Part shown: positions 11,145 through 20,267 of the stretch, piece by piece
Position numbering within the stretch: the first letter of the stretch is position 1
Layout: every line of letters starts with the position of its first letter
Source of the DNA: Massilia sp. Root351
GTDB lineage: Bacteria > Pseudomonadota > Gammaproteobacteria > Burkholderiales > Burkholderiaceae_D
Assembly: GCF_001425045.1 (NCBI RefSeq)
Contig: NZ_LMDJ01000008.1
Span: forward strand, 31,783-95,782
Length of the DNA stretch: 64,000 bases
Direction: 5' to 3'
Position numbers and translations under genes: made by a program
Notes under the pieces: generated by a model
Databases searched by the model: none
What the model was told of the DNA's origin: nothing
What the model saw: only the letters and a program-made list of their open reading frames with translations

Positions 11145-11684
11145 ATGGCTATCAAAAACCCGGCCGCGCAGGCCACGGACGCCCAAGCCGCGCCGTCCGC
11201 CCAGGTATTCGACCTGGAATCGCGCCTGACGCAAGACCACCACCAGTCGCTCAAGCTGTGGCTGCGCATGCTCTCCTGCACCACCATGATAGAGAGCGAA
11301 ATCCGCACCCGCCTGCGCAATGAATTCGGCATCACCCTGCCCCGCTTCGACCTGATGGCCCAGCTGCAGCGCCATCCCGACGGCTTGCGCATGGGCGAGC
11401 TGTCCAAGCGCATGATGGTCACCGGCGGCAATATCACCGGCATCACCGACCAGCTGGAGCATGAAAAGCTGGTGCTGCGCGTGCCCGATCCGAAGGACCG
11501 CCGCGCCTACAGCGTCAAGCTCACCGCCGCCGGGCGCCGCTCGTTCGAGCGCATGGCGCAGGTGCACGAAAGCTGGATCGCCGAGCTGCTGGACGGCCTC
11601 TCGGTGAAAGAGAAGAACGACATGATCGCGCTGCTGTCGCGCATGAAAGGCCATCTGAGCGATGGCCCCCACCAGGACGAATAA
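11145..11684 (+). CDS. MarR family transcriptional regulator of the aryl-CoA island
   Basis: A 179-residue winged-helix protein. The recognition-helix region runs [20 protein letters not shown] and the wing carries [13 protein letters not shown], both typical of MarR. A long N-terminal tail of about 40 residues precedes the dimerisation helices. The ATG at 11145 follows AAGGAAG; the longer open frame upstream lies in the SDR gene. It lies in the middle of the operon it probably controls, and the two palindromes before livH and the CoA ligase are its likely sites. MarR proteins of aromatic CoA pathways usually respond to the aryl-CoA thioester. Confidence 0.9.
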   Translation: MAIKNPAAQATDAQAAPSAQVFDLESRLTQDHHQSLKLWLRMLSCTTMIESEIRTRLRNEFGITLPRFDLMAQLQRHPDGLRMGELSKRMMVTGGNITGITDQLEHEKLVLRVPDPKDRRAYSVKLTAAGRRSFERMAQVHESWIAELLDGLSVKEKNDMIALLSRMKGHLSDGPHQDE

Positions 11685-11695
11685 GGAACACCGCC

Positions 11696-12550
<855 letters not shown>

Positions 12551-12559
12551 GGAGCCGCA

Positions 12560-13717
12560 ATGTCCGACAAAGATTACCTGAGCTGGCCCTTCCTGGAGCC
12601 GCGCCACCGCCAGCTGGAGCAGGAGCTCGACAGCTGGGCCACGCAGCACATCGCCCAGGAGCACGAACACGACGTGGATACCGCCTGCCGCACGCTGGTC
12701 ACGCAGCTGGGCCAGGCCGGCTGGCTGTCGCACGCCATCGCCGGCACCGGCCACGGCGGCGCATCCAACGCGATCGACACCCGCGCCCTGTGCCTGATCC
12801 GCGAAACGCTGGCGCGCCACAACGGCCTGGCCGATTTCGCCTTCGCCATGCAGGGCCTGGGCTCCGGCGCCATCAGCCTGTTCGGCAGCGACGCCAACCG
12901 CGAAGCTTACCTGCCCCGGGTGGCGCGCGGGGCAGCCATCGCCGCCTTCGCACTGTCCGAGCCGCAAGCCGGCTCCGACGTAGCGGCCATGCAGTGCGCC
13001 GCCGTGCGGGACGGCGACAGCTACATCCTGAACGGCGAGAAGACCTGGATCTCGAACGGCGGCATCGCCGGCTTCTACGTGGTGTTCGCCCGCACCGGCG
13101 AACAGCCGGGCGCACGCGGCATCTCGGCCTTCATCGTGGACGCGGGCACGCCCGGCTTCGAAATTGCCGAGCGCATCAACGTCATCGCGCCGCACCCGCT
13201 GGCGCGGTTGAAATTCACCGACTGCCGCATCCCCGCCGCGCAGCGGCTGGGCGAAGCGGGCCAGGGCTTCAAGGTGGCCATGGCCACGCTGGACGTGTTC
13301 CGCACCTCGGTGGCGGCCGCCGCGCTGGGCTTCGCGCGCCGCGCGCTGGACGAAGCGCTGGCGCACGCCAAGCAGCGCAAGATGTTCGGCCAGACGCTGG
13401 CAGACTTCCAGATGACCCAGGCCAAGCTGGCGCAGATGGCCACCGGCATCGACGCCGCAGCCCTGCTCACCTACCGCGCCGCCTGGCAGCGCGACCAGGG
13501 CCGCAACGTGACCAAGGAAGCGGCCATGGCCAAGCTGACCGCCACCGAAACCGCGCAGCAGGTGATCGACGCGGCAGTGCAGATGTTCGGCGGCCTGGGC
13601 GTGGTCAGCGAGCACCCGGTGGAGCGGCTGTACCGCGAAATCCGCTCGCTGCGCATCTACGAAGGCGCCTCCGAAGTCCAGCAGCTGATCATCGCGCGCG
13701 AAATGCTGCGCGCGTGA
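12560..13717 (+). CDS. acyl-CoA dehydrogenase
   Basis: A 385-residue acyl-CoA dehydrogenase. The FAD-binding strand region contains [12 protein letters not shown] and KTWISNGG, the C-terminal helix bundle contains [19 protein letters not shown], and the catalytic Glu is expected in IYEGASEVQ. It is cytoplasmic and transfers electrons to ETF. Within the operon it would introduce a double bond into the alicyclic or opened-chain CoA intermediate. Confidence 0.9.
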   Translation: MSDKDYLSWPFLEPRHRQLEQELDSWATQHIAQEHEHDVDTACRTLVTQLGQAGWLSHAIAGTGHGGASNAIDTRALCLIRETLARHNGLADFAFAMQGLGSGAISLFGSDANREAYLPRVARGAAIAAFALSEPQAGSDVAAMQCAAVRDGDSYILNGEKTWISNGGIAGFYVVFARTGEQPGARGISAFIVDAGTPGFEIAERINVIAPHPLARLKFTDCRIPAAQRLGEAGQGFKVAMATLDVFRTSVAAAALGFARRALDEALAHAKQRKMFGQTLADFQMTQAKLAQMATGIDAAALLTYRAAWQRDQGRNVTKEAAMAKLTATETAQQVIDAAVQMFGGLGVVSEHPVERLYREIRSLRIYEGASEVQQLIIAREMLRA

Positions 13718-13766
13718 TCCGGCACCCAACAACTGAGCACAACCGCGCATAACTGAGAGGTACACC

Positions 13767-14165
13767 ATGCAATTCCTGCAACCACCAGGCTGGGTTCAGC
13801 CCAAGGGCTACGCCAACGGCGTGGCCGCCAGCGGACGCACCATCTGCGTCAGCGGCATGATAGGCTGGGATGCCGAAGGCCGCTTCCAGACCAGCGACTT
13901 CGCCGGCCAGGTCGAACAGGCCCTGCGCAACATCGTCGCTGTGCTGGCCGAAGCCAATGCCGGCCCGGAGCACGTAGTGCGCATGACCTGGTACGTCACC
14001 GACAAAAAAGAATATGTCGCCGCCTACAAGGAAATCGGCGTGGCCTACCGTGCCGTGTTCGGGCGCCACTTCCCCGCCATGACGGCGGTGCAGGTGGCGG
14101 GCCTGATCGAAGACGAAGCCAAGGTGGAAATCGAAGTCACCGCCATCGTGCCGGAAGCGGCGTGA
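13767..14165 (+). CDS. RidA family (YjgF) enamine/imine deaminase-like protein
   Basis: A 132-residue RidA-fold protein. It keeps the family pattern from SGMIGWDAEG through QVEQALRNI to the C-terminal VEIEVTAI strand. The residue that binds the substrate carboxylate in classical RidA is an Arg in the P-A-R-[ST] motif; here the segment is HFPAMTAVQV, with Met105 in its place. It is coupled to the next gene (GTGA overlap). The likely job is to hydrolyse the enamine or imine nitrogen of a ring intermediate and release ammonium. A CoA thioester has no free carboxylate, which may explain the missing Arg. Confidence 0.87.
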   Translation: MQFLQPPGWVQPKGYANGVAASGRTICVSGMIGWDAEGRFQTSDFAGQVEQALRNIVAVLAEANAGPEHVVRMTWYVTDKKEYVAAYKEIGVAYRAVFGRHFPAMTAVQVAGLIEDEAKVEIEVTAIVPEAA

Positions 14166-15793
14166 CCATGCAGCACGTCCCGCAAGGCCCGCTCACACAA
14201 GGCCGCCTGACGCTCGGCGTGGCCGGCGCCGGCGCCATGGGGCGCGGCATCGCCCAGGTGGCGGCGCAAGCCGGCATCGACGTGTACCTGTACGACGTGC
14301 AGGACGGCGCAGCAGCCAAGGCCGTGGCCACCGTGCGCGGGCAGCTGGCCACGCTGGCCGGCAAAGGCAAGCTCACCGCCGAAGCGGCCGATGCCGCCGG
14401 CGCGAAGCTGCACGCGGCGCCATCGCTGCAGGCGCTGGCCGATTGCGGCATCGTCATCGAAGCCATCGTTGAACAGCTGGAATCCAAGCGTGCGCTGTTC
14501 GACGCGCTGGAAGGCATCGTACGCCCCGGCTGCGTGCTGGCCACCAATACATCTTCCCTGTCAGTGACCGCCATTGCCGCAGGCGCGCGCCTGCCGGACC
14601 GCATCGCGGGCTGCCACTTTTTCAATCCCGTGCCGCTGATGAAGGTGGTGGAGGTGATCTCCGGCGCGCTCACCGGCGCCGAGGCAACGCAGGCACTGAC
14701 CGCCTTCGTGCGGCGCCTCGGCCACACGCCGGTGCAGGCCAGCGACACGCCCGGCTTCATCGTCAACCACGCGGGGCGCGGCTACCTCACCGAAGCGCTC
14801 AGGATCGTACAGGAGCGTGTCGCCAGCTTCGAGCAGGTGGACACAGTGCTGCGCGGCGCCGCCGGCTTCCGCCTCGGCCCCTTCCAGCTGCTGGACCTGA
14901 CCGGGCTCGATGTCTCCCATCCGGTGATGGAATCGATCTACCGCCAGTATTATCAGGAGCCGCGCTACCGTCCCAGCCCCATCACCGCGCAGCGCCTGGC
15001 CGCAGGGCTGCTGGGTAAAAAGACCGGGCAAGGTTTCTACCGCTACGACGGAGACAGCACGGCCCCGCAGGCCGCCGCCCCTGCCGCCGCCAACGCTGGC
15101 GCGCCCATCTCCTCGCCCCAGCCCTGGACCGGGCCAATCTGGATCGACACAACCGATGCCGATACCCACGCCAGCCTGGCAAGCCTGCTGCGCGGCCTCG
15201 GCGCCTTCATCGACATCTCCGCCCGCCCCTCAGCCAGCGCCTTGTGCCTGGTGGCGCCTTGGGGTGAAGACACCAGCGCCAGCATCGCACGGCTGGAACT
15301 CGACGCCGGCCGGACCTTGGGCATCGACCCGCTCTGCGCGACAGGAACGGACGGCGCCGTCCCCGTGCACGCAACGCTGATGCTCAGTCCCGCCACCGAT
15401 ACCGGCCTCGCCGGGCGCCTGCTCGCGCTGTTCGAGCAAGGCGGCCACCCGGCGACGCTGATCAACGACAGCGCAGGCTTCATCGTCCAGCGCGTACTCG
15501 CCACCATCATCAACATCGGCTGCGACATCGTCCAGCAAGGCATCTGCACGCCGGCCGACCTGGACAGCGCCGTCACCCTGGGCCTGGGCTACCCGCGCGG
15601 CCCGCTCGCCTGGGGCGACCATCTCGGCCCGCAGCGCGTGCTGGCCATCCTGCGCAAGCTGCAGCAGCTGAGCGGCGACCCGCGCTACCGCCCCAGCCCC
15701 TGGCTGGTGCGCCGCGCGCAGCTCGGCCTGTCCCTGCTGCACACCAACGGCGCCAGAGAGCAGCAGGCCGAGCAAGGGCAGCAGCATGCGTAA
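14162..15793 (+). CDS. 3-hydroxyacyl-CoA dehydrogenase, PaaH/PaaC type
   Basis: A 543-residue NAD-dependent dehydrogenase. The Rossmann loop GVAGAGAMGRG opens the protein, GCHFFNPVPLMKVVEVI is near residue 155, and DTPGFIVNHAGRGYL starts the first C-terminal 3HCDH domain. A second 3HCDH domain (NDSAGFIVQRVLATI to PLAWGDHLG) lies at the C-terminus, as in phenylacetate-pathway PaaH. Start is GTG 14162, overlapping the RidA stop, or ATG 14168 two codons later. It would oxidise the 3-hydroxyacyl-CoA formed by the crotonase. Confidence 0.9.
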   Translation: MTMQHVPQGPLTQGRLTLGVAGAGAMGRGIAQVAAQAGIDVYLYDVQDGAAAKAVATVRGQLATLAGKGKLTAEAADAAGAKLHAAPSLQALADCGIVIEAIVEQLESKRALFDALEGIVRPGCVLATNTSSLSVTAIAAGARLPDRIAGCHFFNPVPLMKVVEVISGALTGAEATQALTAFVRRLGHTPVQASDTPGFIVNHAGRGYLTEALRIVQERVASFEQVDTVLRGAAGFRLGPFQLLDLTGLDVSHPVMESIYRQYYQEPRYRPSPITAQRLAAGLLGKKTGQGFYRYDGDSTAPQAAAPAAANAGAPISSPQPWTGPIWIDTTDADTHASLASLLRGLGAFIDISARPSASALCLVAPWGEDTSASIARLELDAGRTLGIDPLCATGTDGAVPVHATLMLSPATDTGLAGRLLALFEQGGHPATLINDSAGFIVQRVLATIINIGCDIVQQGICTPADLDSAVTLGLGYPRGPLAWGDHLGPQRVLAILRKLQQLSGDPRYRPSPWLVRRAQLGLSLLHTNGAREQQAEQGQQHA

Positions 15794-16685
15794 TCCCGTG
15801 GACAACCTCAGACAGGACGCCGCCGCCCTCTACCAGGGATACAGCGCGGCAGAGCTGGACCGCCAGTACAACGCCCGCGCCACGGTGCCGGACGCCACCA
15901 TCTACCTGCGCGCCTACGCCGAACAGAGTGCCGCCATGCGCGCCGTGCTACCTTGCCGCTGCGGCGTGGCTTATGGCGAGCACGAAGACGAACAGCTCGA
16001 CATTTTCCCTGCACCCAAACCCGACAGCCCGGTGCTGGTGTACATCCACGGCGGCTACTGGCGCGCCCTGTCCAAGGACGACTCCAGCTTCATGGCCGCC
16101 ACCTTCACGGCGGCCGGCGCCACCGTGGTCGCGGTCAACTACTCGCTGGCGCCCGGCGTCACGCTGGACCGCATCGTCGAGCAGAACCGCCGCGCACTGG
16201 CATGGGTGCACCGCCACATCGCCCAATACAACGGCGACGCGGCGCGGATCTACCTATGCGGAAGTTCGGCCGGCGGCCACCTGGTCGGCATGCTGCTGGC
16301 GCCCGGCTGGCAAAAGGCGCATGGCCTGCCCGAGTACGCCGCCGCAGGCGCCTGCCCGATCAGCGGCCTGATGGACCTCGCGCCCATCCCCGCCACGCAT
16401 ATCAATGAATGGGCCAAACTGGACGCCGCAGCCGCGCGCCGCCTGAGCCCCATCCACCACCTGCCCGAACAAGGCGGCCCGCTGCTGGCTGTCGTCGGCG
16501 CCACCGAGACTGCGGAATTCCGCCGCCAGAGCCGCAGCTACGCCGACGCCTGGCGCGCCAAAGGCCTGCAGGCCGACTACCTGGAGATCGCCAGCACCAA
16601 CCATTTCGACGTGGTGCTGGAGCTGGCCAAAGCCGACAGCCTGCTCACGCGCGCACTGCTGCGCATGATGGGCATGGGCGGCTGA
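15786..16685 (+). CDS. alpha/beta hydrolase, arylformamidase-like
   Basis: A 299-residue alpha/beta hydrolase. The oxyanion motif is VYIHGGYWRALSKDDS near residue 80, the nucleophile elbow is CGSSAGGH (Ser near residue 160), and a late His is seen in STNHFDVV. HGGYW is characteristic of kynurenine formamidase-like hydrolases. Its start overlaps the previous stop, so it belongs to the operon. It could make anthranilate available from N-formylated aromatic amines, or hydrolyse a ring-derived amide. Function is inferred from motif and place. Confidence 0.8.
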   Translation: MRNPVDNLRQDAAALYQGYSAAELDRQYNARATVPDATIYLRAYAEQSAAMRAVLPCRCGVAYGEHEDEQLDIFPAPKPDSPVLVYIHGGYWRALSKDDSSFMAATFTAAGATVVAVNYSLAPGVTLDRIVEQNRRALAWVHRHIAQYNGDAARIYLCGSSAGGHLVGMLLAPGWQKAHGLPEYAAAGACPISGLMDLAPIPATHINEWAKLDAAAARRLSPIHHLPEQGGPLLAVVGATETAEFRRQSRSYADAWRAKGLQADYLEIASTNHFDVVLELAKADSLLTRALLRMMGMGG

Positions 16686-16686
16686 T

Positions 16687-17283
16687 TCAACGCCCGGCCA
16701 AGTGCGGGTAGGCCGGGCAGCCGGCGATCTCTTCGAGAAAGCCTTCGGCCGTGTAACGCGGGATCTTGTCGAATTCCCTGAGCACGCGCGCGCGGAATTC
16801 TTCGTGCTCATGCCAGCGCTCGGCGGGCATGCCAAAATAGTTGACGGGCGAGACCGACACGCTCAAACCCGGCCAGTGCTTCTGCAGCGTCATCAGGTAG
16901 CGCCGGGTCGCGCATACTTTTCCGATGACGAGCACACTGCGAACTGCAGCGATGTCCATCACCTCCGCCACCCTGGCCCGGCCGAAGCGCACGTTCTCGC
17001 CGGTGTTCATCGCCGCCGTCTCCAGTATAAGGGCCGATCCCGGCATGCCAAGCGCCACCAGCCGCTCGGCAATCATATCGGCCTCGGCCTCCGGCGAGAA
17101 TCCCGTCCGCCCGCCCGATACCAGCAGGCGGCGGAACATGCCGGCCTGCCACAGGCTATGCGCCACCTCGCAAAACTCGCGCACGCCGTGACGGGTACCA
17201 AACAGAAATCCGAGGTCCGAAACACGTGCCGGAAATGACGGCATGATGTATTCGGCAATGCGCTGCAAATCGTCGTGTGACAT
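16687..17283 (-). CDS. YdcF family protein (DUF218)
   Basis: A 198-residue protein with the DUF218 pattern: LFGTRHG early, LLVSGGRTG near residue 60, then EAEADMIAERLVALG, a Glu-rich segment ILETAAMNTGENVRF, and VLVIGKVCATRRYLMTL. The function of the family is poorly known. No signal peptide or membrane segment is visible, unlike ElyC. It starts 11 bases after the end of the GNAT gene and ends one base from the convergent hydrolase gene. Confidence 0.8.
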   Translation of the reverse strand: MSHDDLQRIAEYIMPSFPARVSDLGFLFGTRHGVREFCEVAHSLWQAGMFRRLLVSGGRTGFSPEAEADMIAERLVALGMPGSALILETAAMNTGENVRFGRARVAEVMDIAAVRSVLVIGKVCATRRYLMTLQKHWPGLSVSVSPVNYFGMPAERWHEHEEFRARVLREFDKIPRYTAEGFLEEIAGCPAYPHLAGR

Positions 17284-17294
17284 GCGCGTTGAAG

Positions 17295-17720
17295 TTACAG
17301 CTTTTTGGTCATGAAAATGCGGCTGATACCGTCCGTTGCGGAGTCTATCTCGCCAAACGCTACCCACCCATTCTTTTGGTAGAACCCGGGGGCCTGGAAG
17401 CTGATGGTGTAAAGCACGGCGGAACGGCAACCGCGTTCGCGCGCTTCTTCCTCGAACGCCTTCAGGACTTTCGTTCCCAAGCCCGAGCCGCGCAGACAAT
17501 CCGGAAGGTGGAACAGGTCCAGAAACGCCAGCCCCAGCGAAGTCCTGCCGACAATGCCGCCGACCACTTCGTCGCTGTCGGGGTCTCGCACCATCACGCA
17601 CAACGGGCGGCGATCATTCAGGCCCGCAGCCTGCTGATTGAACTCATCCAGCCCTTTGCCGAGGATCTCCTCAAATTGAGGCTCCGCGCTATCGGTGACA
17701 AGAATAATGCTCTGTTTCAA
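17295..17720 (-). CDS. GNAT family N-acetyltransferase
   Basis: About 141 residues. The acetyl-CoA loop appears as LPDCLRGSGLGTKVLKAFEE, the usual R/Q-x-x-G-x-G/A pattern, followed by the C-terminal FYQKNGWVAFGEI motif. The start is uncertain: TTG 17720 follows AGGAAG at short spacing and is chosen, while a GTG at 17768 adds 16 residues. The acceptor substrate is not predictable. It is upstream of the YdcF gene in a two-gene unit. Confidence 0.78.
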   Translation of the reverse strand: MKQSIILVTDSAEPQFEEILGKGLDEFNQQAAGLNDRRPLCVMVRDPDSDEVVGGIVGRTSLGLAFLDLFHLPDCLRGSGLGTKVLKAFEEEARERGCRSAVLYTISFQAPGFYQKNGWVAFGEIDSATDGISRIFMTKKL

Positions 17721-18053
17721 AGTACTTCCTTTTTGTTCCGAGCTCGCAGGCCGCCGATGTTCGATCACGAGACACCGACACGGTCACGCTTCGGGGTTTC
17801 AGGGCGCATCGCTAGTCCAGATCCAGATGCCGGAATAGGTATATGGAATTGCAATGATTGTCGAAGGATAACACCGCGAGACCGCCTCGAACTGCACGCA
17901 TTTCCACTAAATCTGCACTCGCCGCGTTAGGCCACGCGGCGATTGTCCCACTGACGGTCCAATGAAACCCATTTACCCAGCTTAATCAAACAATTTGGGA
18001 CTGTTAAAGTACATCCATCGCAGCACACAACCCAACACGAAGGAAACCACACC
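17721..18053. other. divergent intergenic region, no gene seen
   Basis: About 330 bases between the GNAT gene (minus) and azoR (plus). It is less GC-rich than the surroundings near 17980-18010 (TTAATCAAACAATTTGGGA), as expected for promoters. No ORF with coding features, RNA gene or clear palindrome was found. Confidence 0.5.
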
Positions 18054-18653
18054 ATGAACATCCTGCAAATCAACTCCAGCGCCCGCAGCACCGGTTCCGA
18101 ATCAACCCGTCTGGCCGACTCCATCGTCGCCAAGCTGACCGCCGCCAATCCAGCCGCCTCGGTCGAGCGCCGCGACCTGGCAAGCAACCCGCACCCTGTG
18201 ATCGACGAGCCCACCCTGCAAGCCCTGTTCACCCCGGCCGACCAGCGTACCCCGGAGCAAGCGGCCCGCGTGGCGCTGGACGATGCCCTGATCGCCCAGG
18301 TGCAGGCAGCGGACGTGATCGTGATCGGCGCGCCGATGTACAACTTTGGCATCACCGTGCAGCTGAAATCGTGGTTCGACGCTATCGCCCGTGCCGGCGT
18401 GACCTTCAAGTACGGCCCAACCGGCCCGGTCGGCCTGCTGAACGGCAAGAAAGTCTACGTGGCCCTGTCGCGCGGCGGCCTGCACCGCGACGCGCCGAGC
18501 GACACGCAACTGCCGCACGTGAAAGCGTTCCTGAGCTTCGTGGGCCTGACCGACGTGCAGTTCGTCTACTCGGAAGGCCTGGGGATGGGTCCGGACGCCG
18601 TCGCCAAGGCACAAGCCGAAGCGGACGCGCAAGTCGACGCGGTCCTGGCATAA
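18054..18653 (+). CDS. azoR: FMN-dependent NADH-azoreductase
   Basis: A 199-residue flavodoxin-like quinone/azo reductase of the AzoR family. The N-terminus [17 protein letters not shown] binds FMN phosphate, [18 protein letters not shown] is the family core, and SRGG and GLTDVQFVY follow. It reduces quinones and azo dyes with NADH and protects from electrophilic quinones. AAGGAAA precedes the ATG. The pirin gene follows by about 40 bases on the same strand, a common pairing in redox-stress loci. Confidence 0.92.
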   Translation: MNILQINSSARSTGSESTRLADSIVAKLTAANPAASVERRDLASNPHPVIDEPTLQALFTPADQRTPEQAARVALDDALIAQVQAADVIVIGAPMYNFGITVQLKSWFDAIARAGVTFKYGPTGPVGLLNGKKVYVALSRGGLHRDAPSDTQLPHVKAFLSFVGLTDVQFVYSEGLGMGPDAVAKAQAEADAQVDAVLA

Positions 18654-18694
18654 AAGCGGTACCGGCGGCGCCCATCAACTAAAGGAGTATGGCA

Positions 18695-19573
18695 ATGACA
18701 CAAGTAACCAAGGAAAGCGTGCAGCAATCGCGCGGCGTGGAGCGCATCATCAACGGCCAGGCCGTGATGGATGGCGCGGGCGTGAAGATCAACCGTGTCC
18801 TCACCCAGCCTTTGCAGCGCCGCCTCGACCCGTTTTTGATGCTGGATAACTTCGGCAGCGACTCGGCCAACGACTACATCGCCGGCTTCCCCGAGCACCC
18901 GCACCGCGGCTTCGAGACGGTCACGTACATGCTCACCGGCCGCATGCGCCACAAGGACAGCGCCGGCAACGAAGGCTTGCTGACCAACGGCGGCGTGCAA
19001 TGGATGACGGCCGGGCGCGGCGTGATCCACTCCGAGATGCCGGAGCAAGAGGAAGGCCGCATGGAAGGCTTCCAGCTGTGGCTGAACCTGCCCGCCAGGG
19101 ACAAGATGCGCGACCCGTGGTACCGCGACTTCAACGCCGGCGAAGTGCCGTCGTTCAGCACGGATGGGGCGCAAGTGCGGGTGATCGCCGGCAGCAGCCA
19201 CGGCGTGGCCGGTGCGGTGCAGCGTGAAGTGACCGAACCGATCTACATCGACGTGGAACTGAAGGCGGGCGCCAGCTTCAGCCAGCAGATCCCGGCCGGG
19301 CACAACGCGTTCGTGTTCACCTATCGCGGCGGCGTGCACATCGGCGGCAAGCCGGTGGCCAGTGGCCGCATGGCGATCCTGGAAAACGTCGCCGGCGCCG
19401 ACGGCGTGACGGTGCAGGCGGCCGAAGACAGCCGCTTCATCCTGATTGCGGGCAAGCCGCTGAACGAGCCGATCGCCCAGTACGGTCCGTTCGTGATGAA
19501 TACCCAGGCCGAGCTGATGCAGGCGGTGGAAGACTTCCGCGCCGGCAAGCTGGGCGAGGAAGCGCACGCTTAG
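18695..19573 (+). CDS. pirin family protein
   Basis: About 292 residues with the bicupin pirin fold. Metal-site residues are seen in FPEHPHRGFETVTYML and in VIHSEMPEQEEG; the C-terminal cupin has GHNAFVFTYRGG. Some pirins act as quercetinases, others as redox sensors. The ATG at 18695 is 7 bases after GGAG; the in-frame ATG at 18689 lies only one base from that site and is less likely. Confidence 0.9.
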   Translation: MTQVTKESVQQSRGVERIINGQAVMDGAGVKINRVLTQPLQRRLDPFLMLDNFGSDSANDYIAGFPEHPHRGFETVTYMLTGRMRHKDSAGNEGLLTNGGVQWMTAGRGVIHSEMPEQEEGRMEGFQLWLNLPARDKMRDPWYRDFNAGEVPSFSTDGAQVRVIAGSSHGVAGAVQREVTEPIYIDVELKAGASFSQQIPAGHNAFVFTYRGGVHIGGKPVASGRMAILENVAGADGVTVQAAEDSRFILIAGKPLNEPIAQYGPFVMNTQAELMQAVEDFRAGKLGEEAHA

Positions 19574-19591
19574 CAACCATCAAACCAGCCG

Positions 19592-19612
19592 CTGGGGGAG
19601 CAAGACCCCCAG
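19592..19612 (+). terminator. hairpin after the pirin gene
   Basis: CTGGGGG (19592-19598) pairs with CCCCCAG (19606-19612) around a 7-base loop, 19 bases after the pirin stop. A short T-rich run follows only later, so termination may be inefficient. Confidence 0.55.
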
Positions 19613-19643
19613 GGCTGTTCCCATTTTCCGCTAAAATGCCGCC

Positions 19644-20114
19644 ATGACATCCCCACTCATCGGTTGGCTCAAACATCTGAGCCGTATTTGCGGCTTCGAC
19701 ACCGCCGACTCCTTCCCACCCGGGCATGCGCACGCGCGCACGCGCTGGAACGCCGCGTATTTCGACATTGCCTCGGACGTGAAGGCGGACGAAATGGAGC
19801 GCCGCATCTGCGAGGCCATCGGCAACACACCGCTGGTATTCATGCACATCACCGCGCCCACACCCGGCATGCAGCGGGCGCTGCTGGGCGTGATCGAATC
19901 GCGGCTGCGGCACAACCATGGCAAGGAAGCGGCGCAACTGGCCGCCCTGCTGATCAAGGCCTACCAAAGTCCCCACACGATGGAAGCGCTGCCCGGCCTG
20001 CGCCGCGCCATCGACAGCACCCGCGACGACGAAGCCCCCGCCCGCGTACGCAGCCTGCTCGAATTCCTCAACAGCATGCAATCGCCCTACGACGTCATCG
20101 AAATGCGGCAATAG
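19644..20114 (+). CDS. hypothetical protein
   Basis: A 156-residue cytoplasmic protein that I do not recognise. It has a basic N-terminal third with several His and Arg (PPGHAHARTRW), a middle segment FMHITAPTPGMQRALLGVIE and a helical C-terminal half (EAAQLAALLIKAYQ). No signal peptide or membrane segment is seen. Codon use matches the neighbours, which supports it as a real gene. It lies alone between the pirin gene and a palindromic repeat. Confidence 0.65.
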   Translation: MTSPLIGWLKHLSRICGFDTADSFPPGHAHARTRWNAAYFDIASDVKADEMERRICEAIGNTPLVFMHITAPTPGMQRALLGVIESRLRHNHGKEAAQLAALLIKAYQSPHTMEALPGLRRAIDSTRDDEAPARVRSLLEFLNSMQSPYDVIEMRQ

Positions 20115-20123
20115 CCCCGCCAG

Positions 20124-20162
20124 CCTGAGCCGCATTTTCCCCACTTCGGGGTCAGACCCCGA
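20124..20162. repeat. dispersed palindromic repeat, copy A
   Basis: The string CCTGAGCCGCATTT (from 20124) is followed by the 15-base palindrome CGGGGTCAGACCCCG (20147-20161). The same order recurs at 20290. It lies between the hypothetical gene and the acyltransferase and looks like a small mobile or REP-like element. Confidence 0.6.
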
Positions 20163-20267
20163 GGTTGGTGCAGAGTCTGCCAGGCACCAGATCAGTGCCG
20201 CACCACGGGCAAAACCGGCGGAGGATCGATTCGCAACATGGTCTCCGCGTCCGCAAATTCCTACTCT

